Shown here: positions 1 to 12,351 of the stretch, piece by piece | Layout of the letters: every line of letters starts with the position of its first letter | Position numbering within the stretch: position 1 is the first letter of the stretch | Assembly (NCBI RefSeq): GCF_051622035.1 | Contig: NC_135359.1 | Span: 27,681,501-27,745,500, forward strand | Direction: 5' to 3' | DNA length: 64,000 nt | From: Arctopsyche grandis | Lineage: Eukaryota; Arthropoda; Insecta; Trichoptera; Hydropsychidae | Notes under the pieces: model-generated | What the model saw: only the letters and a program-made list of their open reading frames with translations | Told to the model about the DNA's origin: nothing | Database searches by the model: none | Program-made: the position numbers and the translations under genes

Positions 1-1439
1 AAAAATAAAAATGTATATAGTAACTGAAGTGTTCTTATAAACATGACATTTAACTTGCTCGTGGGCTTTTCGTTCTAAAAGGAATTTTCCTTTAAATTTG
101 AATTCGTGATGTCGTGAGAGGTGAAGTACATAGGTGTTAATAATGCAGGTGAAGACGATGATGTTGCGGGGTGGTTGGATTCTCACCGTGTGGTCAACAA
201 GACCACCATTAGCAGGATAAACTGAGATAATTAAGGTGTTCAATGGTGGCATTTGTTTAAGACGACAACCACAAATGCAGTCTTTTGCGAGACGATTATG
301 CAATACCGTGTGACCGCGATAACGTTATTGACTTTATACCTCGTGAAGATTTCATAGATATAGCTGAGATTCCAGATTGAATATTGCTGTGTGATTTACC
401 TTTGGGATAAGAACACTCGACTGTCCATATACACACATACATATGTACATATATGACGCTATAAAAACACTGTAGAATTAAAATTGTTTAAAAACATAAT
501 TAACAGCGGAAGAACACCGTTAATGCAATTGACAAAGAAAACATACATATGTATATTTGTATATACAGATTGAATCGAAAGTTTTGTAATGTAAACATGT
601 CATTTTTTTGTACAACTCGGTAGTTGTTAGTATTAGGGTGCTAATGTTGATTTTACTTTACATGTTTTATAAAAAAGTTATAGTAAAAAATTCAATTCAA
701 TTACATTATATTTATTTTAACATGTCTTGTTTGTATGTACGTATAAATAATAATATAACTCAATTGGCAGTTTACATATGTATATTATGATATAGAAATG
801 GATTTTTTGAACATACTGTAATTGTCGTAGTGTACGTCTGTTGACATATAAAACTTCAAAGAAGAATCGAATAAATTTTGTTCAGAACATTTGATATTTG
901 TTCAAAAATACACTCCTAGGTGAGGTTGTCAAATATTTGTACAGTGCGGTGCGTGAGAAAAGAATAGGATTCAATTTTAGTGTTGAAATTATCTCCAATG
1001 TCTCGTGTTGACTCATTACAATAGCCATTTTGTACTTTAATACACGTATAAAATATATAGAAATAACTGAAGATGAACAAAACAAATAAAAGGTGCACTT
1101 AACTGTTTAGATGGATACATTACATATATTATATAATACATAATAATATAATTTAAATGATAAACAAATCAGCTGCCATTACTTAGCAAATATGTATTTA
1201 CATATTCTTAACATAGAAGGAAACGGGAAACCACTGCATTATCATTCCAAGAAATTCATCAACAGGACAGAGAGGAGTGAAGGCAGATCGTCCAATCGAT
1301 CCCAGATGACAATAAATGACCAAGACTTTGAGCAAAACGAGAAAGAAGAATGTCCTTTAAAGGATAGAAATACACATGCAATTTTTATCATGGCCCTTAT
1401 ATTATTTGAAACAGTAAAAAAATAAATATACCTACATTA
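1..1439. other. AT-rich gap, no gene seen
   Basis: I find no coding exon, RNA gene or clear repeat here. The longest open frames are short and low in complexity, with no recognisable domain and no convincing splice sites. Confidence 0.5.
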
Positions 1440-1548
1440 ATAAAGGGCATACAATCCTGAAAGTTCCATCGTATTCGGTTGAGTGGTTTAGGAGCCTTTA
1501 CGAGACATACAGACAGACAGACAAACAGACATTCATTTTTATATAAAT
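1440..1548 (-). mobile_element. Fragment resembling a Helitron 5' end
   Basis: Read on the minus strand, this has a TATA-rich start, a run of TCTG/TTTG units, and a phrase close to AACCGAATACGATGGAAC. The same phrase recurs on the plus strand at 56.1 kb. In lepidopteran genomes such sequences sit at the 5' end of non-autonomous Helitrons. The outer end abuts a SINE at 1549 and the inner end fades out. No coding capacity is visible. The Helitron label is inferred from resemblance only. Confidence 0.4.
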
Positions 1549-1932
1549 AGCCAGCAGTATGGCTTAATGGTAGCGTGTATGTTTAGCACCAAGTGATCAG
1601 TGGCTTCGATCCGCCATACTGCTGGTTAGATTTGGGGATATTCGTGACTCCAAATCGATCGTTTCTTATCAGAGTTTGCCAATTTTATCTGATCATTGTT
1701 AATACGGTTCCTAAAAATTGGCAAAAAATCATCTTTCCTGTTGTCACAAATTTTCTAATTAATTAATAAATTAGTTGTTATTTCGTGTTCTTCAGCTTCA
1801 GGAAATACAGTGATTTATGTAATAATAAAATGCTGCATTGTTTGTAATTAATTGCTCAGGAAGCCGCATTGGGGTCTTCCTGTCAAGCCTTCTTGGCAAA
1901 TATCAATGTAAAAATAAAATAAAATAAAAAAT
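1549..1932 (+). mobile_element. tRNA-derived SINE, copy 1
   Basis: The head contains an A-box-like TGGCTTAATGGTAGCGTG and a B-box-like GGCTTCGATCC (other copies read GGTTCGATCC), as expected for a pol III promoter derived from a tRNA. The body carries a GATCGTTTCTTATCAGAG block and the tail GGAAGCCGCATTGGGGTCTTCC, ending in repeated AAATA units. At least seven related copies lie in this window in both orientations, so this is a dispersed SINE and not a tRNA gene. Confidence 0.8.
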
Positions 1933-2352
1933 ATAGCCACCAGTCTGGTTTAGTGGCAGCGTGTATGTTTAGCACCAAGTGATTATTGGGTTCAAGCACG
2001 ATATACTGCTGGTCAGACTTGGGTATTTTTTGAGTCCAAGTCGATCGTTTCTTATCAATTTTGTCTGATTATTGTTGAAACGGTTCCTCAAAATTGGCAA
2101 AAAATGATCTTTCCTGTTGTCATAAATCTTCTGTATTTATTGTGTGTATAATTTGAAAATATTATGTACAAAATCTAAATCCATAGATGTCTCAATGGAT
2201 TAATTCTGTAATTAATTAATTAATTAGTTGTTATTTCATGTTCTTCAGCTTCTAGAAATACAATGATTTATGTAATAATAAAATGCTGCATTGTTTGTAA
2301 TTAATTGTTCAGGAAGGCGCATTGGGGTGTTCCTGTCAAAAATAAAATAAAA
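1933..2352 (+). mobile_element. tRNA-derived SINE, copy 2 in tandem
   Basis: This is a second copy directly behind copy 1. It has a diverged head (TGGTTTAGTGGCAGCGTG) and a degraded B box (GGTTCAAGCACG). The middle holds the CCATAGATGTCTCAATGG block seen in other copies. The tail is the AGGAAGGCGCATTGGGG motif followed by AAATA repeats. Confidence 0.75.
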
Positions 2353-4785
2353 CATACAGATTCAAATATGACGAGCTTTTTCCGGTTTTAGTTTGAAAAC
2401 TTGCAGAAGGCACAGAGTATAGGATACGCATCATCAAAGGGCTACTTGGGAAATTTCAATGCTTTCCTTATTAGTACATAGGGTATTCAAGTGGGTAATC
2501 TCATCGATGCATTTCTAGAATTCCTTAGTATCATTTCAAGCATCGCCACTTGAAAGCTTCAACTTCAACTATGTCCGCCGCTTTCCAAATATCACTTGTT
2601 TTCGAAACGATGGTGAGGTTCGATTTGCGCGATGTTCCCTGGCATGTAATGAAATGTAAGCGTATCCCATCACAATGGTCGAGATAACCAGTGGGTGGGT
2701 GGGTGGGTGCGTGTGCTGCCGGTATTTATTCAGATGGAATCGTCTTCAGCGGCTTGTTTCTCCTCGCCATGCCACCTTATCACCACATGGACATCTGACT
2801 CCTTATTTCAGACCCTGACTGTGACCAGACCGGCCAGCTTCCACGCTCTCGATACATTCGTCGTGATGCTTTTCCGGAAACTTGAACTGCGGGACACATC
2901 AACGCATGTATGGCTGGACCACTGCTTAGTTGCTTAGTACTTGGTATCCATCCGGTCATCCCATAAATATCTACAGATAATCATACAATACCCGAGTGCT
3001 TGTTATTGTCTTACTTTGTAGCGGGTATATTTATCGCCACACATTGTAAAACCAACGACAATTATTTCATCCTGGTCGAAGTATCCGAAACCACCCAGGC
3101 AATAATAATTTTAATTATATAATCATATTTCTAAAAAAAATTTGAGCGAAGCTGTTGAAGGGTCTATGGTTTTTCCGTAACCAGCCAAACAAATAATACA
3201 TAATAGGTAACTACGCATACATTTTTTAAACAAACAGAACAAAAAAGTCAAATTATTTCTTACATATGTATAAATCTATCAATATCGAGTATTTGACACA
3301 TATACATATGTATATATTATTTTAAAGAATGACACTAGTATGTTTAAAATAAAGTACGGGGATATTTTATATTGGAACAAATTCACACAAACTAATTTAT
3401 AGATGCTTAAATTTTTAATATACATATATATAATACAGAAAAAAACTTTGGAATTTAAACGCTCACCACACATAGTTTCTAACAAAAAAACAATTAATTA
3501 AATATTAAGACATCTATATACATATGAGCGGTTATATTTTAAACTGGTATAAGTCCACTTTTCCTCATTTGGAGAAATATTTCGCATAGCATTAAATATA
3601 ATGTTTTGCGTTTATGAATATTTAAAAATATTTGTGGCTTGTAATACGTTTATTTTGCTTTTCCGAGATTCTGGACATATCGAATTAAAATAAATGATAA
3701 CAATTTGTAAATTAGGTCAAATAGAAATATGGTTTTTAAAACTGAAAATTGGACAATTCTTCTATTCTTATATTACACTATTCTTACTTGAAACTTATTG
3801 TATTTAATCCTAAGTTTTTAATTTTTTTAACACTGAATATATACTTCATTATAAGGACCAGTTCTAATATAATATAAATGAAGAATATCTTTCCCACAAA
3901 TTAGATTGAAATATTTCTCATTTCCACAGAGAAGATTTTCCATTTCCTGGCCCCTAAATATAAGCTGAAGCTTAGTTCAATTTCGCCAATGTTTTTGTTA
4001 TATAACTATAGAATGTAATAAATTCAATGTTAGTTCCGATATATATTATTTTATCGTACGCTACGTATTTATAAAGCAATAATAATAATTTAGCAGTACT
4101 ATAGCACTTTAATATGTACATATAAAATCCAGTGAACTAAAAAATTGTGTTTTTGGACTGGAAAATTGGGTTTGCGCCACTTTCAAATATTACGTCCCAT
4201 ACTTTATATTTTTTGTAATCACAAACATTACTACACGTAAATTTGTAAGCAAGGAATCAATTGATTGTTCAACTTGTGTATGGTGGACAAAAGGAGTTTA
4301 TTAGCAAAGAAAAATCCAAGCAAACTCTGTTTTTTGAGATTATGTTGTATATATACAATGCATGTATGTAGATATGTCGTTACGAATTAGGCAATACTAA
4401 TTTGCAATTATTACAAACTACCGAATATTGAAGATTATTTAAAAAAAATGTTGAAAAGTTCGTAAATCAATTGAGTAGATGAACTTGTAGTTTTGAGCAA
4501 ATTATGTTCAAATATTACTACCTACATATATTTAATATATAATTTCGAAAGAGACTCGGGTAAAACCACTAGCTATTTATAATACTAAAAATTACTACAT
4601 ATGCACATACATATATGTTATATAATACATACCTTTTATAAAATAGCTCATTTTATTTATTTTTTACAAGGCTTTTTAAATAAAGTGATATCACAATGTA
4701 AAATGCAATTTTAAACAAATGTATGTAATTTTTTGATATAATATGAACGAACAAAGGTGTTTATGCTGAATAGTATAGTTCTTTA
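2353..4785. other. Gap; unassigned mixed-GC block at about 2.54-3.11 kb
   Basis: The interval 2540-3110 is clearly richer in GC than its surroundings and includes a (GGGT)n run near 2693-2708. It could be an exon, a UTR or an old transposon. A 60-100 residue open frame there shows no recognisable domain. The rest is AT-rich with no gene visible. Confidence 0.35.
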
Positions 4786-5394
4786 TCAACTCAAAATAAA
4801 ATAAAATTATATTGCACGCCAATATTACCACTATTAACCTATGCTTCACCTGTATGGAATAACGCCTTGAATACTAACCTTTCCAAGCTCCAAATAATCA
4901 AAAATAAATCCTTAAAAATAATTTATAACACACCCAAATATACCAACTTGAAAAACTGCACGCCATAAATAATATTCCGTTTGTTACAGATATTACTAAC
5001 AAACTAGCCAGTAGATTCTATGACAGAATCACTAATAACCATACTAACACACTTGTGAAGAGTCTCGGTGATTACAACAAAATGTCTATACCCTTCAGGT
5101 ATAAACACAATCTACTTTAGATCGTCGACTTTAGAGAGTGTTTAATTAATATTATGTATTAGATGTATTATGAGCATTTATAAGAATTTTAAATAGGTTT
5201 TTGAGCTCTTTTTCCTATTATGCTGTACATTAACATTATAATAATATAATACTATGATTACTAAAAAAAAAAAATTAAAATTGTAAAATAGAAAATGATC
5301 AGTAGATCAGTAGCAATTGAAATATATATAGATGTATTGTGAATATAATTTAGTAATAATAAAAAGCATTTAAAAATCAAAATACTGAATAGTA
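4786..5394 (+). mobile_element. Truncated non-LTR retrotransposon 3' end (copy A)
   Basis: Conceptual translation of 4806-5120 gives the C-terminal part of a Jockey/CR1-like reverse transcriptase: a LLTYASPVWNN motif, then a KLQIIKNKSLKIIYN-type thumb segment, with a stop or frame break inside. The following 3' UTR (5120-5394) contains the phrase AGGTTTTTGAGCTCTTTTTC and ends in AATAATAAAAAGCATT. The same 3' UTR recurs at 47.66-47.94 kb and 59.59-59.79 kb. The copy is dead and 5'-truncated. Confidence 0.7.
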
Positions 5395-5499
5395 TTCAAC
5401 AGCCAATTCAATAAAATATATAATTTAATTGATTTTCATCGAATAGTAGCGATACAATTGAATAGCGATACAAGTATAGCGATGAAATAATTTAAAATT

Positions 5500-5925
5500 G
5501 AGCATGTGAAAAATTCAAAATGAATTATTCATTGTGTGTTGAATATTCTCGTTACGCGTTCTCTAGCCGCGATAGCAATCTATCTGAACCGATTCGATTG
5601 GATCGCGACGCTCGCCGGTCTAGCGGTGACATCCTGTTTATACTTCCAGATCGGATCTGATCCAGGCCAGTTTAACAAGGACCATGTTGGACGATATTTA
5701 CCCGTGTGATTTGTATGGACGTCCTCGTACGTGTACCGGCCGAACAATCGCACTTGTTATCCGCTCGAATCGCCTTTGCAAATGTTAAACCACGTTCAGA
5801 TTAGATAATGCGTCGTAAAGATGGGTAAACCGTAGAACTAACTTTACGTAAATCAACGATTTCGCATACGAGTGTTGTTTGCTCTCCCTCTAACCCTCTC
5901 AGTGCCGTGATATCTTGCAAAGGTA
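5500..5925 (+). other. Candidate noncoding 5' exon or promoter region
   Basis: This GC-elevated block ends at a possible donor (CAAAG followed by GTAAAT at about 5923). It has no long open frame. It might be a 5' UTR exon of a gene continuing outside recognisable range, but I see no matching downstream exon, so this is only a suggestion. Confidence 0.2.
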
Positions 5926-6811
5926 AATCAATTATTTGAAGTGAATTCTTTCGCTATAAAGCACCTCCTCGTTTCCTTTCTTCGTAAGAGTATCGAAGTA
6001 TTACCATGCTTTTTACTTTATTTTATTTATGTACATATTCTATTCCTGGGCGTAAAATACCATACACGTATGTTATTCCTTTTATTGATACGCATGTGTG
6101 AAAAAGGATAAGAAATGCAATTGTTGAGTTCAATAGAACGATTTTGACAACGATTTTCAAAAATAAGTGCTAAATATCTTCAGATTTAATAACAATTAAT
6201 ATTGCAAGAATAGCAGTATGATATGAACAACTGAAATTCCCATTATACATATATTATATAATATAATATTTATTTATTTATTTTATTCTAAACAGACCAT
6301 TGTGGCATAACAGGAATTCCTAAAGCGCCACAATGGTCAAAAACATAACACAAAAAAAACAAAATAACAAATAAACACAAATCAATACACAACGAAAATA
6401 ATACACCCATCAATTATACATAAAAAAAATACATTTGAACATAAACATAAATACATCCATACATAAACATAAAAAACAGCATTTAATAATAACAGATAAA
6501 GTAAAAATATCAAATAAAAAAATATATAGCATAAGGAATGCCTTGCACCTACAGGCAGTTTCAATAAATATGTAAGAAACAACTACAAATACAAAACATC
6601 CCTGTAGGCCCAAATGGAAGAGAGTTAATCAAAATTTCACTCATAAATCACAATCAATCATGAAAACAATGATGAGCGCAGACAACCAGATAAATGGGTT
6701 AGAGTAATTTCCGACAATTTACGCTCACTAAGGTGGAAAATATCACATTCAGTCTCGGCAGCATAATAAGGACTAAATATCATATTTTTGAAATTAACTA
6801 TTATTTAATAT
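5926..6811. other. AT-rich gap
   Basis: I see no gene. The A-rich stretch 6345-6520 gives spurious minus-strand hydrophobic frames rich in F, L and Y codons. Confidence 0.45.
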
Positions 6812-7446
6812 AGCCAGCAGTATGGCTATATTGGTAGCGTATATGGTAGCGTATATGTTTAGCACCAAGTGATCAGTGGTTCGATCCGCTATACTGCTGG
6901 TTAGATTTGGGGGTTTTGTGACTCCAAATCGATCGTTTCTTATCAGAGTTTGCCAATGATCATTGTTGAAACGGTTTCTCAAAATTGGCAAAAAATCATA
7001 TTTCCTGTTGTCACAAAACTTCTGTATTTATTGTATGTACAATTTGTAAAAAGTATGTACAAAATTTAAATCCATAGATGTCTCAATGGATTAATTCTGT
7101 AATTAATGAATTAATTATTATTTCGTGTTCTTCAGCTTCTGGAAATACAGTGATTTGTGTAATAATAAAATGCTGCATTATTTGTAATTAATTGTCCAGG
7201 AAGGCGCATTGGGGTCTTCCTGTCAAGCTTTCCTGGTATATATCTATGTAAAAATAAATAAAATATAAATATGTATAATGAAAGGTAATTTATAGGCGCG
7301 CAAGCGCACATATTATTAATCATAAAAGGTTGAGTGTCCGCATTACACGCTCACCGATCCAACCCGTTCGAAATGATTGAATGAATTTGTCTTCCTGTCA
7401 AGCCTTCCTGGTATATATCTATGTAAAAAATAAATAAATAAATAAA
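6812..7446 (+). mobile_element. tRNA-derived SINE, copy 3, plus an extra 3' tail
   Basis: The main copy spans 6812-7265 with an intact B box (GGTTCGATCC) and a local duplication of GGTAGCGTATAT in the A-box region. A further tail fragment (TCTTCCTGTCAAGCCTTCC, then AAATA repeats) lies at 7389-7446 after about 120 bp of unrelated sequence. This implies a second insertion or an internal duplication. Confidence 0.75.
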
Positions 7447-7926
7447 ATATACGTATGTACAAAATACTATATCGTCTTCATTTCAAGTGGTAGTATTTTG
7501 GTAAATGGAACAGGCCAATTATTTTATAGATATAGTAAAATTTAAAGATATAATATAATAAAGATGAAGATAAGTACGAAAGTTTGTAAAATCTGCATCT
7601 CGACCCTAAATGTGCGCAATTATTTGCTTTGTCTAAGAAAGTTTTTTTAATAACTTAAAGAAGATTTGCAGTTACTAGCAAGCCTAGATTCAAAATTTTT
7701 TGGGGAAAATAAGGACAATTCTAGTACTGAGTATACATATGTATATGAAGCTGACCATAAGATGCTCTTTTGATTGCGAAGAATACAAATAATAAATATT
7801 ACAATAAAAAATTACTTAATTTCTTTAAATTGAGCGCCAACCAACCAAGTGCAGTAAATTTTCAAAATGGATATACTCATTGAGAAAATTTCTAAAATGT
7901 TCGATTCACATTTCAATGGTCTAAAG

Positions 7927-8360
7927 TAGAGTCTCCGATTCGAATAGTCTAGTACTCGACACTCGAGAGTATACTCTTTAATTTTTAAAGCTCTCGATAA
8001 TAATCGAATATTACGAAAATTACTCGAGTAATATTCGCAAATCAAAAATTTTGAAATATTTCAAAAACAAAAATAAATTTAATAACGTTTTGCTTGCAGT
8101 TAGAGTCTCCAATTACATATTTGACATCATATCCAATTACTCGACACTCGAGTATAGAGTAGTAAAATCTTAAAATACTCGAGTATATTATATATTTTTT
8201 TGAAATATTTCAAAAATTTTGATTTGCGAGTATTACTCGAGTAATTTTCGAAATACTCCATTACCGAGAGCTTAAAAAAAGCCTTGTAAAAATAAACGAA
8301 TGTACCAATACTCTCGAGTGTCGACTCGAGAGTACTCGACTACTCGAATTGGAGACTCTA
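7927..8360. mobile_element. Foldback MITE with 8-bp TSD (hAT-type)
   Basis: The ends are inverted repeats beginning TAGAGTCTCC, followed by ATTCGAATAGTC on one side and the matching AATTCGAGTAGTC on the other. Perfect 8-bp direct repeats GTCTAAAG flank the element at 7919-7926 and 8361-8368. The inside is made of repeated, inverted ACTCGAG-rich segments, and another partial TAGAGTCTCC head lies at about 8102. The 8-bp duplication and a YARNG-like terminus fit the hAT superfamily. It has no coding capacity. A relative is at 62.72-63.15 kb. Confidence 0.8.
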
Positions 8361-8364
8361 GTCT

Positions 8365-10276
8365 AAAGGGGCCCTGGAATAATTGTTAAAACTTTCGATT
8401 AAGTATAGGGAAAAGTCATCTCAAGAAAAACGACGCGGTAATATAATAAAAAATAATAGGTAATATAAATAATACATTCTATATAAAAAATGGAGAATGT
8501 CCTGTAAGAAATCATGATTACGAAACTGATTTTAAAATGCACCACTTAGAAATTACCGCGTAATCGATATTCAATACAAAAAGTATTTCATAAATTTTTC
8601 GAACAACAACGTGTTCTTAATTCTTTGTATTAAACATTAAAGATCTTTATTGGAAAAAGTATTAATTCATTGATTTTATGAATACTATCGGTGACCTGAA
8701 CGCAAAGCGAAACGCTAAACCCGTCAATACTATAATATCATAGCCATATTACAAATTGGATGATGGACATGTTAATGACAGTGGTGAATATTGTGATCAA
8801 TAAAAAGTAATTAGAAATTAGAATTCAATCCAATCGAATCGCGAGAAGTGAACAGCAAAAAAGTGACACAAAAAATCATTAACATTTCACAGCAATACAT
8901 TTTGTAATGTTGATACTTTATCGAAAATGGTTTGTAATTATTTCTATGTATGAATGAGAATCGATAACTAAGATCATTGATTTCTAATTTTCCAATATCA
9001 AATCTCATTATGTTTTTTGCACGCTCTACATATTTTTTTCATCGATACGGTTCATTGTTGCATTTTGACAATTTCATTTGTGATCTCGTTAAGCCTGCGA
9101 ATTGGACAATGTCAATATAGTTAAACATAATTTCATCATTGCCACATAGCAATATATCATTTGTGATAGAATCACGCGTGTTTATCTCTAAACAGAATCG
9201 CGAACGACAAGGATTAATAGTACATTAATATATAATATAATGCGATTTCGAAAAAGTTAATTTATTTATTAAAGATCGAACCGCATTGATTTACACTCGG
9301 ACTAAAATTGGCAATTAATTTTTAATTCGAATATACATATGTAATCAAAGCTTCAAATATCACAACTGTTTAATCAAAAATAAGTTTCAGATACTCGTGA
9401 AAAGCACACAGAGAGTTTCCCACGGTTGCAGCAACCACTAAATAAGATCACTCGAGTTGAGTAAACATTGGTTGTTTGAACATCCTCACCGGCGTTACCT
9501 GTGATACGTTCAATCAACATTTGTGAGCTTCCACATACTTAACTAAACAACAAAAATGTACGCGCTATGTTATACCCACATACGTAAGAGCAAACTGCGT
9601 TATTTTCGAACCGGTCAAAAGAGAACAGATTAAAATGTCTGCGCATTTGAAAGATCGCAATCGGAGATTATAATAAAAATAATGAAGTGTGCGTATATGG
9701 AGGTGAGTACGTATTATATTTATCTGCTTCAATTACAACGACCGTTTGCCGGTGTTCAACGGTTAATTTATTGACAAATGGGCAACGTAACAAATTATCA
9801 GATCGTAAAAACGTTCCTTCAATCGTATTTCGTTCTATCTTGTTGAATCAGTTGTACAAAATTATACAACGGCAATTACAAAACAGGTAGCTGACATTCA
9901 ATACAAACTATTTAACTACTGTGCTTTCATTCAAAAGTGATAAATATTATACAATTTTATGGTGATGGGAATAAAAATTTAAAAAAATGTTAGTTGTTGG
10001 TAAAATTTAATTTCATTTAAAACTAAACAACCTTGATTACTTTTTTTCGTATAAAATTATATTTTAAATACATATTATAGTACTCCAATTAAAATAATTA
10101 AATACAATCGAAAGATAAAATATGTATACCTAATATTATACATATTTGTATGTAGTATTTACAAATATACATATACGAGATATTATATTGACCGTTCAAA
10201 CAGTATTTATACTAATAGTTAAAATCACAACTTTCTATATAATAATTACTTAACAACTAGGTAGAATAATTTACGA
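8365..10276. other. AT-rich gap; possible small exon near 9.6-9.7 kb
   Basis: No domain-bearing frame is seen. A weak candidate 5' exon ends with GTATATGGAG before the donor-like GTGAGT at about 9702; no partner exon was found. Confidence 0.3.
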
Positions 10277-10536
10277 TATATCGTCGTTGATTCTGCAAAG
10301 CCCGTTATGAATATTATACGCTGAATTTGAGTTATAAGCAAATAATTATAGCTCAATTAACTTATTTGACTCTTTATGTGAAATTTTTCAAGATATTATT
10401 TAGTAATACTTATGTAACATATGTATATATGATCGAAATAAAATTTTTTGTATACTAAATGTTTCTATTTATGTTTTAAAAATATTTTAATCACTCCCGA
10501 ATAATAAATTGGCTTTGCAGAATCAACGACGATATA
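10277..10536. repeat. Short element with 26-bp perfect inverted ends
   Basis: The segments 10277-10302 and 10511-10536 are exact reverse complements (26 of 26). The left arm contains CGTCGTTGATTCTGCAAAGC. They enclose about 208 bp of AT-rich noncoding DNA. No target duplication was recognised, so a MITE is likely but unproven. Confidence 0.6.
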
Positions 10537-10737
10537 CATACATACATACAAATTATGTACATTTAAATATTTACAATATATTTTTCATATTCAAATAAAT
10601 TAAACAACTGAATCAATTAATAAACTGTAAATTTTTCATATTCTGATTTTATTTATTATTATTAATTTAAATCATACTCAATTGATGTTTTGGAAGAGTT
10701 TGATTGCAAAATAGAAATTTAATTGATTGAATCTATG

Positions 10738-10743
<6 letters not shown>

Positions 10744-10827
<84 letters not shown>

Positions 10828-10831
10828 TATA

Positions 10832-10904
<73 letters not shown>
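10744..10904. repeat. Long (AT)n microsatellite
   Basis: An almost pure AT dinucleotide run of about 160 bp, broken only by two TTAA interruptions. The Ile-Tyr repeat frame read through it is not a gene. Confidence 0.98.
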
Positions 10905-10906
<2 letters not shown>

Positions 10907-11252
10907 GAAAATATAATTAATAATTAAAAGGCTTGTTTTACATTATAACAATTAAACATAAATGGCACATATATTTAACAAATTCACTATATTTCATATT
11001 CCAATTTAAAAATTGACTTATAACTGTTACACATTTAAATTTAAAACGTTTATCAATAAATTATATTGCACAAATTCACATCATATTAGTACTCTATGTA
11101 GTCACAAACTCAAATTTATTATTTCGTATTAAAAAAAATAATAGAATAAATACCGTATAAGTAGAGATTAAAAATAATTTGTATGACGATATGCAAATTA
11201 TAATCGACGCTAACGATTACTTATTTATTTATATACACGAGATTTCTTAACG

Positions 11253-11828
11253 TTAGCTGAAGTCCGTGAGGAATGGATCGAAAGGTGACAGCGAGTCGTC
11301 TGGAAAATCAGGCGACAATGAAAACTCCGATGACACAGAAGCCGAACAGAACGTATCCGGCAGATCTGAGGAGAAAGCCGACGATGGAGATGGAGCCACA
11401 TCCTCAAGACGAACATCGAACAGATCGAAATGGCAAGATTGAGAGGGCTGCTGAGGACTGGCGAGGGCTGCCGCCAGGGTGGCTATGTACTGAGTAGCCA
11501 GACGAAGGGTAGATATCTTGGTGAGTCGCTCCGGAACTGTAGGTGCTCCAGCACCTCCTGGAACGCATCTTCTCAACGCTTCAAAAGCACTGTTGATCTC
11601 CCTCATGCGGGATCGCTCTCGCGCGTTCGCCGTACGTCTTCTGTACTTGCTGAGGGGTGCTGCTCTGACTGGTCCCACTGAAGTCCTGGATTCTCCCTTG
11701 CCAGCGCGGGGTCTCAGCTTGTATTTGTCCTTTGAGGAGTCGTCTCGGGTGTCGTCCTTGTCGTCGGCGTTGTTGTTTGGATCCGGGAAGATTCTCCCGT
11801 CCAATTGCAGCACCAGGTTAGACTTCAT
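11253..11828 (-). CDS. dei: bHLH transcription factor, delilah/taxi-like
   Basis: A single open exon encodes 191 residues. A lysine/arginine-rich region (about 33-62) leads into a bHLH domain at about 62-121. The basic helix contains TANARERSRMREINSAFEAL, with the DNA-contacting Glu at about 71. A loop with PTVPERL and helix 2 (TKISTLRLATQYIATLA) follow. The tail is rich in Ser, Asp and Phe. The KYRR-TANARER-RMREIN phrase matches my recollection of Drosophila Delilah, a nuclear factor of muscle-attachment (tendon) cells and wing. This protein is shorter than I recall for the fly protein. The start is the first in-frame Met, with AAAC before ATG. The gene is much richer in GC than its surroundings. 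An AATAAA-like signal lies only 24 bp past the stop (11224-11229 on this strand). Other tissue-specific bHLH families are less likely. Confidence 0.78.
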   Translation of the reverse strand: MKSNLVLQLDGRIFPDPNNNADDKDDTRDDSSKDKYKLRPRAGKGESRTSVGPVRAAPLSKYRRRTANARERSRMREINSAFEALRRCVPGGAGAPTVPERLTKISTLRLATQYIATLAAALASPQQPSQSCHFDLFDVRLEDVAPSPSSAFSSDLPDTFCSASVSSEFSLSPDFPDDSLSPFDPFLTDFS

Positions 11829-12221
11829 GTTTCGCCGCCAGATTGGCTCTGTTCAAGTTGTCCACCGTTCGAATAGTCATGTCATACGTGGGAGGACGCA
11901 GAGAGCGTCTGCGAGATGAGAGCGAGCGGTCGCCACCGGTTAACAGTCGGTTGTCGACTGATCTTGGCTGTCGACCCTCCTTGGCGGAAACCACTTGAAC
12001 CCTCCCACCAGTTTTCCTCGGAGATAACAACTGCATACGCGGCTGTTTGCTCTGGCGCGAGTTGGGGTAGTAATCGGGAACCAGTTTATTCGATTGCTAC
12101 ACCGAAACTTCTGGAGATCGGCAGTTTAGAGATGAATCTTCCTACATAGAACTCTGTGGTGTGCTGTAGATTTAAAAATAATTATTAAACTTATCACTAT
12201 ATATATGTACATATTTAGATT

Positions 12222-12345
12222 GGGTCTACCTCACGGGACCGAAAGTGAAAAGGTCGAAAAAGCAAATATCAGAAGGCAAAGATCGAAAATCGAAAGATCA
12301 AAAAAAAAGGGTGCATGGTAAACGGTACTATGTATATATAATATC
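12222..12345 (+). repeat. Half copy of a foldback repeat family
   Basis: This begins GGTCTACCTCACGGGACCG, runs through GCAAATATC and GATCGAAAATCGAAAGATC, and ends in a poly(A) plus GGGTGCATGGTAAACGGTAC. The same segment forms the outer arm of the neighbouring foldback and recurs at 27.92-28.06 kb directly before the Helitron array. Confidence 0.7.
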
Positions 12346-12351
12346 GGTCTA

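Noticed and set aside
1549..1625. tRNA gene
   Set aside because: A and B boxes are present, but no cloverleaf with an anticodon arm fits, and many dispersed copies with LINE-like tails show that it is a SINE head.
10723..10920. Ile-Tyr repeat protein
   Set aside because: Pure translation of an (AT)n microsatellite.
11273..12149. Plus-strand and other minus-strand frames overlapping the bHLH gene
   Set aside because: They are shadows of a GC-rich coding exon and its GC-rich 5' flank, without domains of their own.
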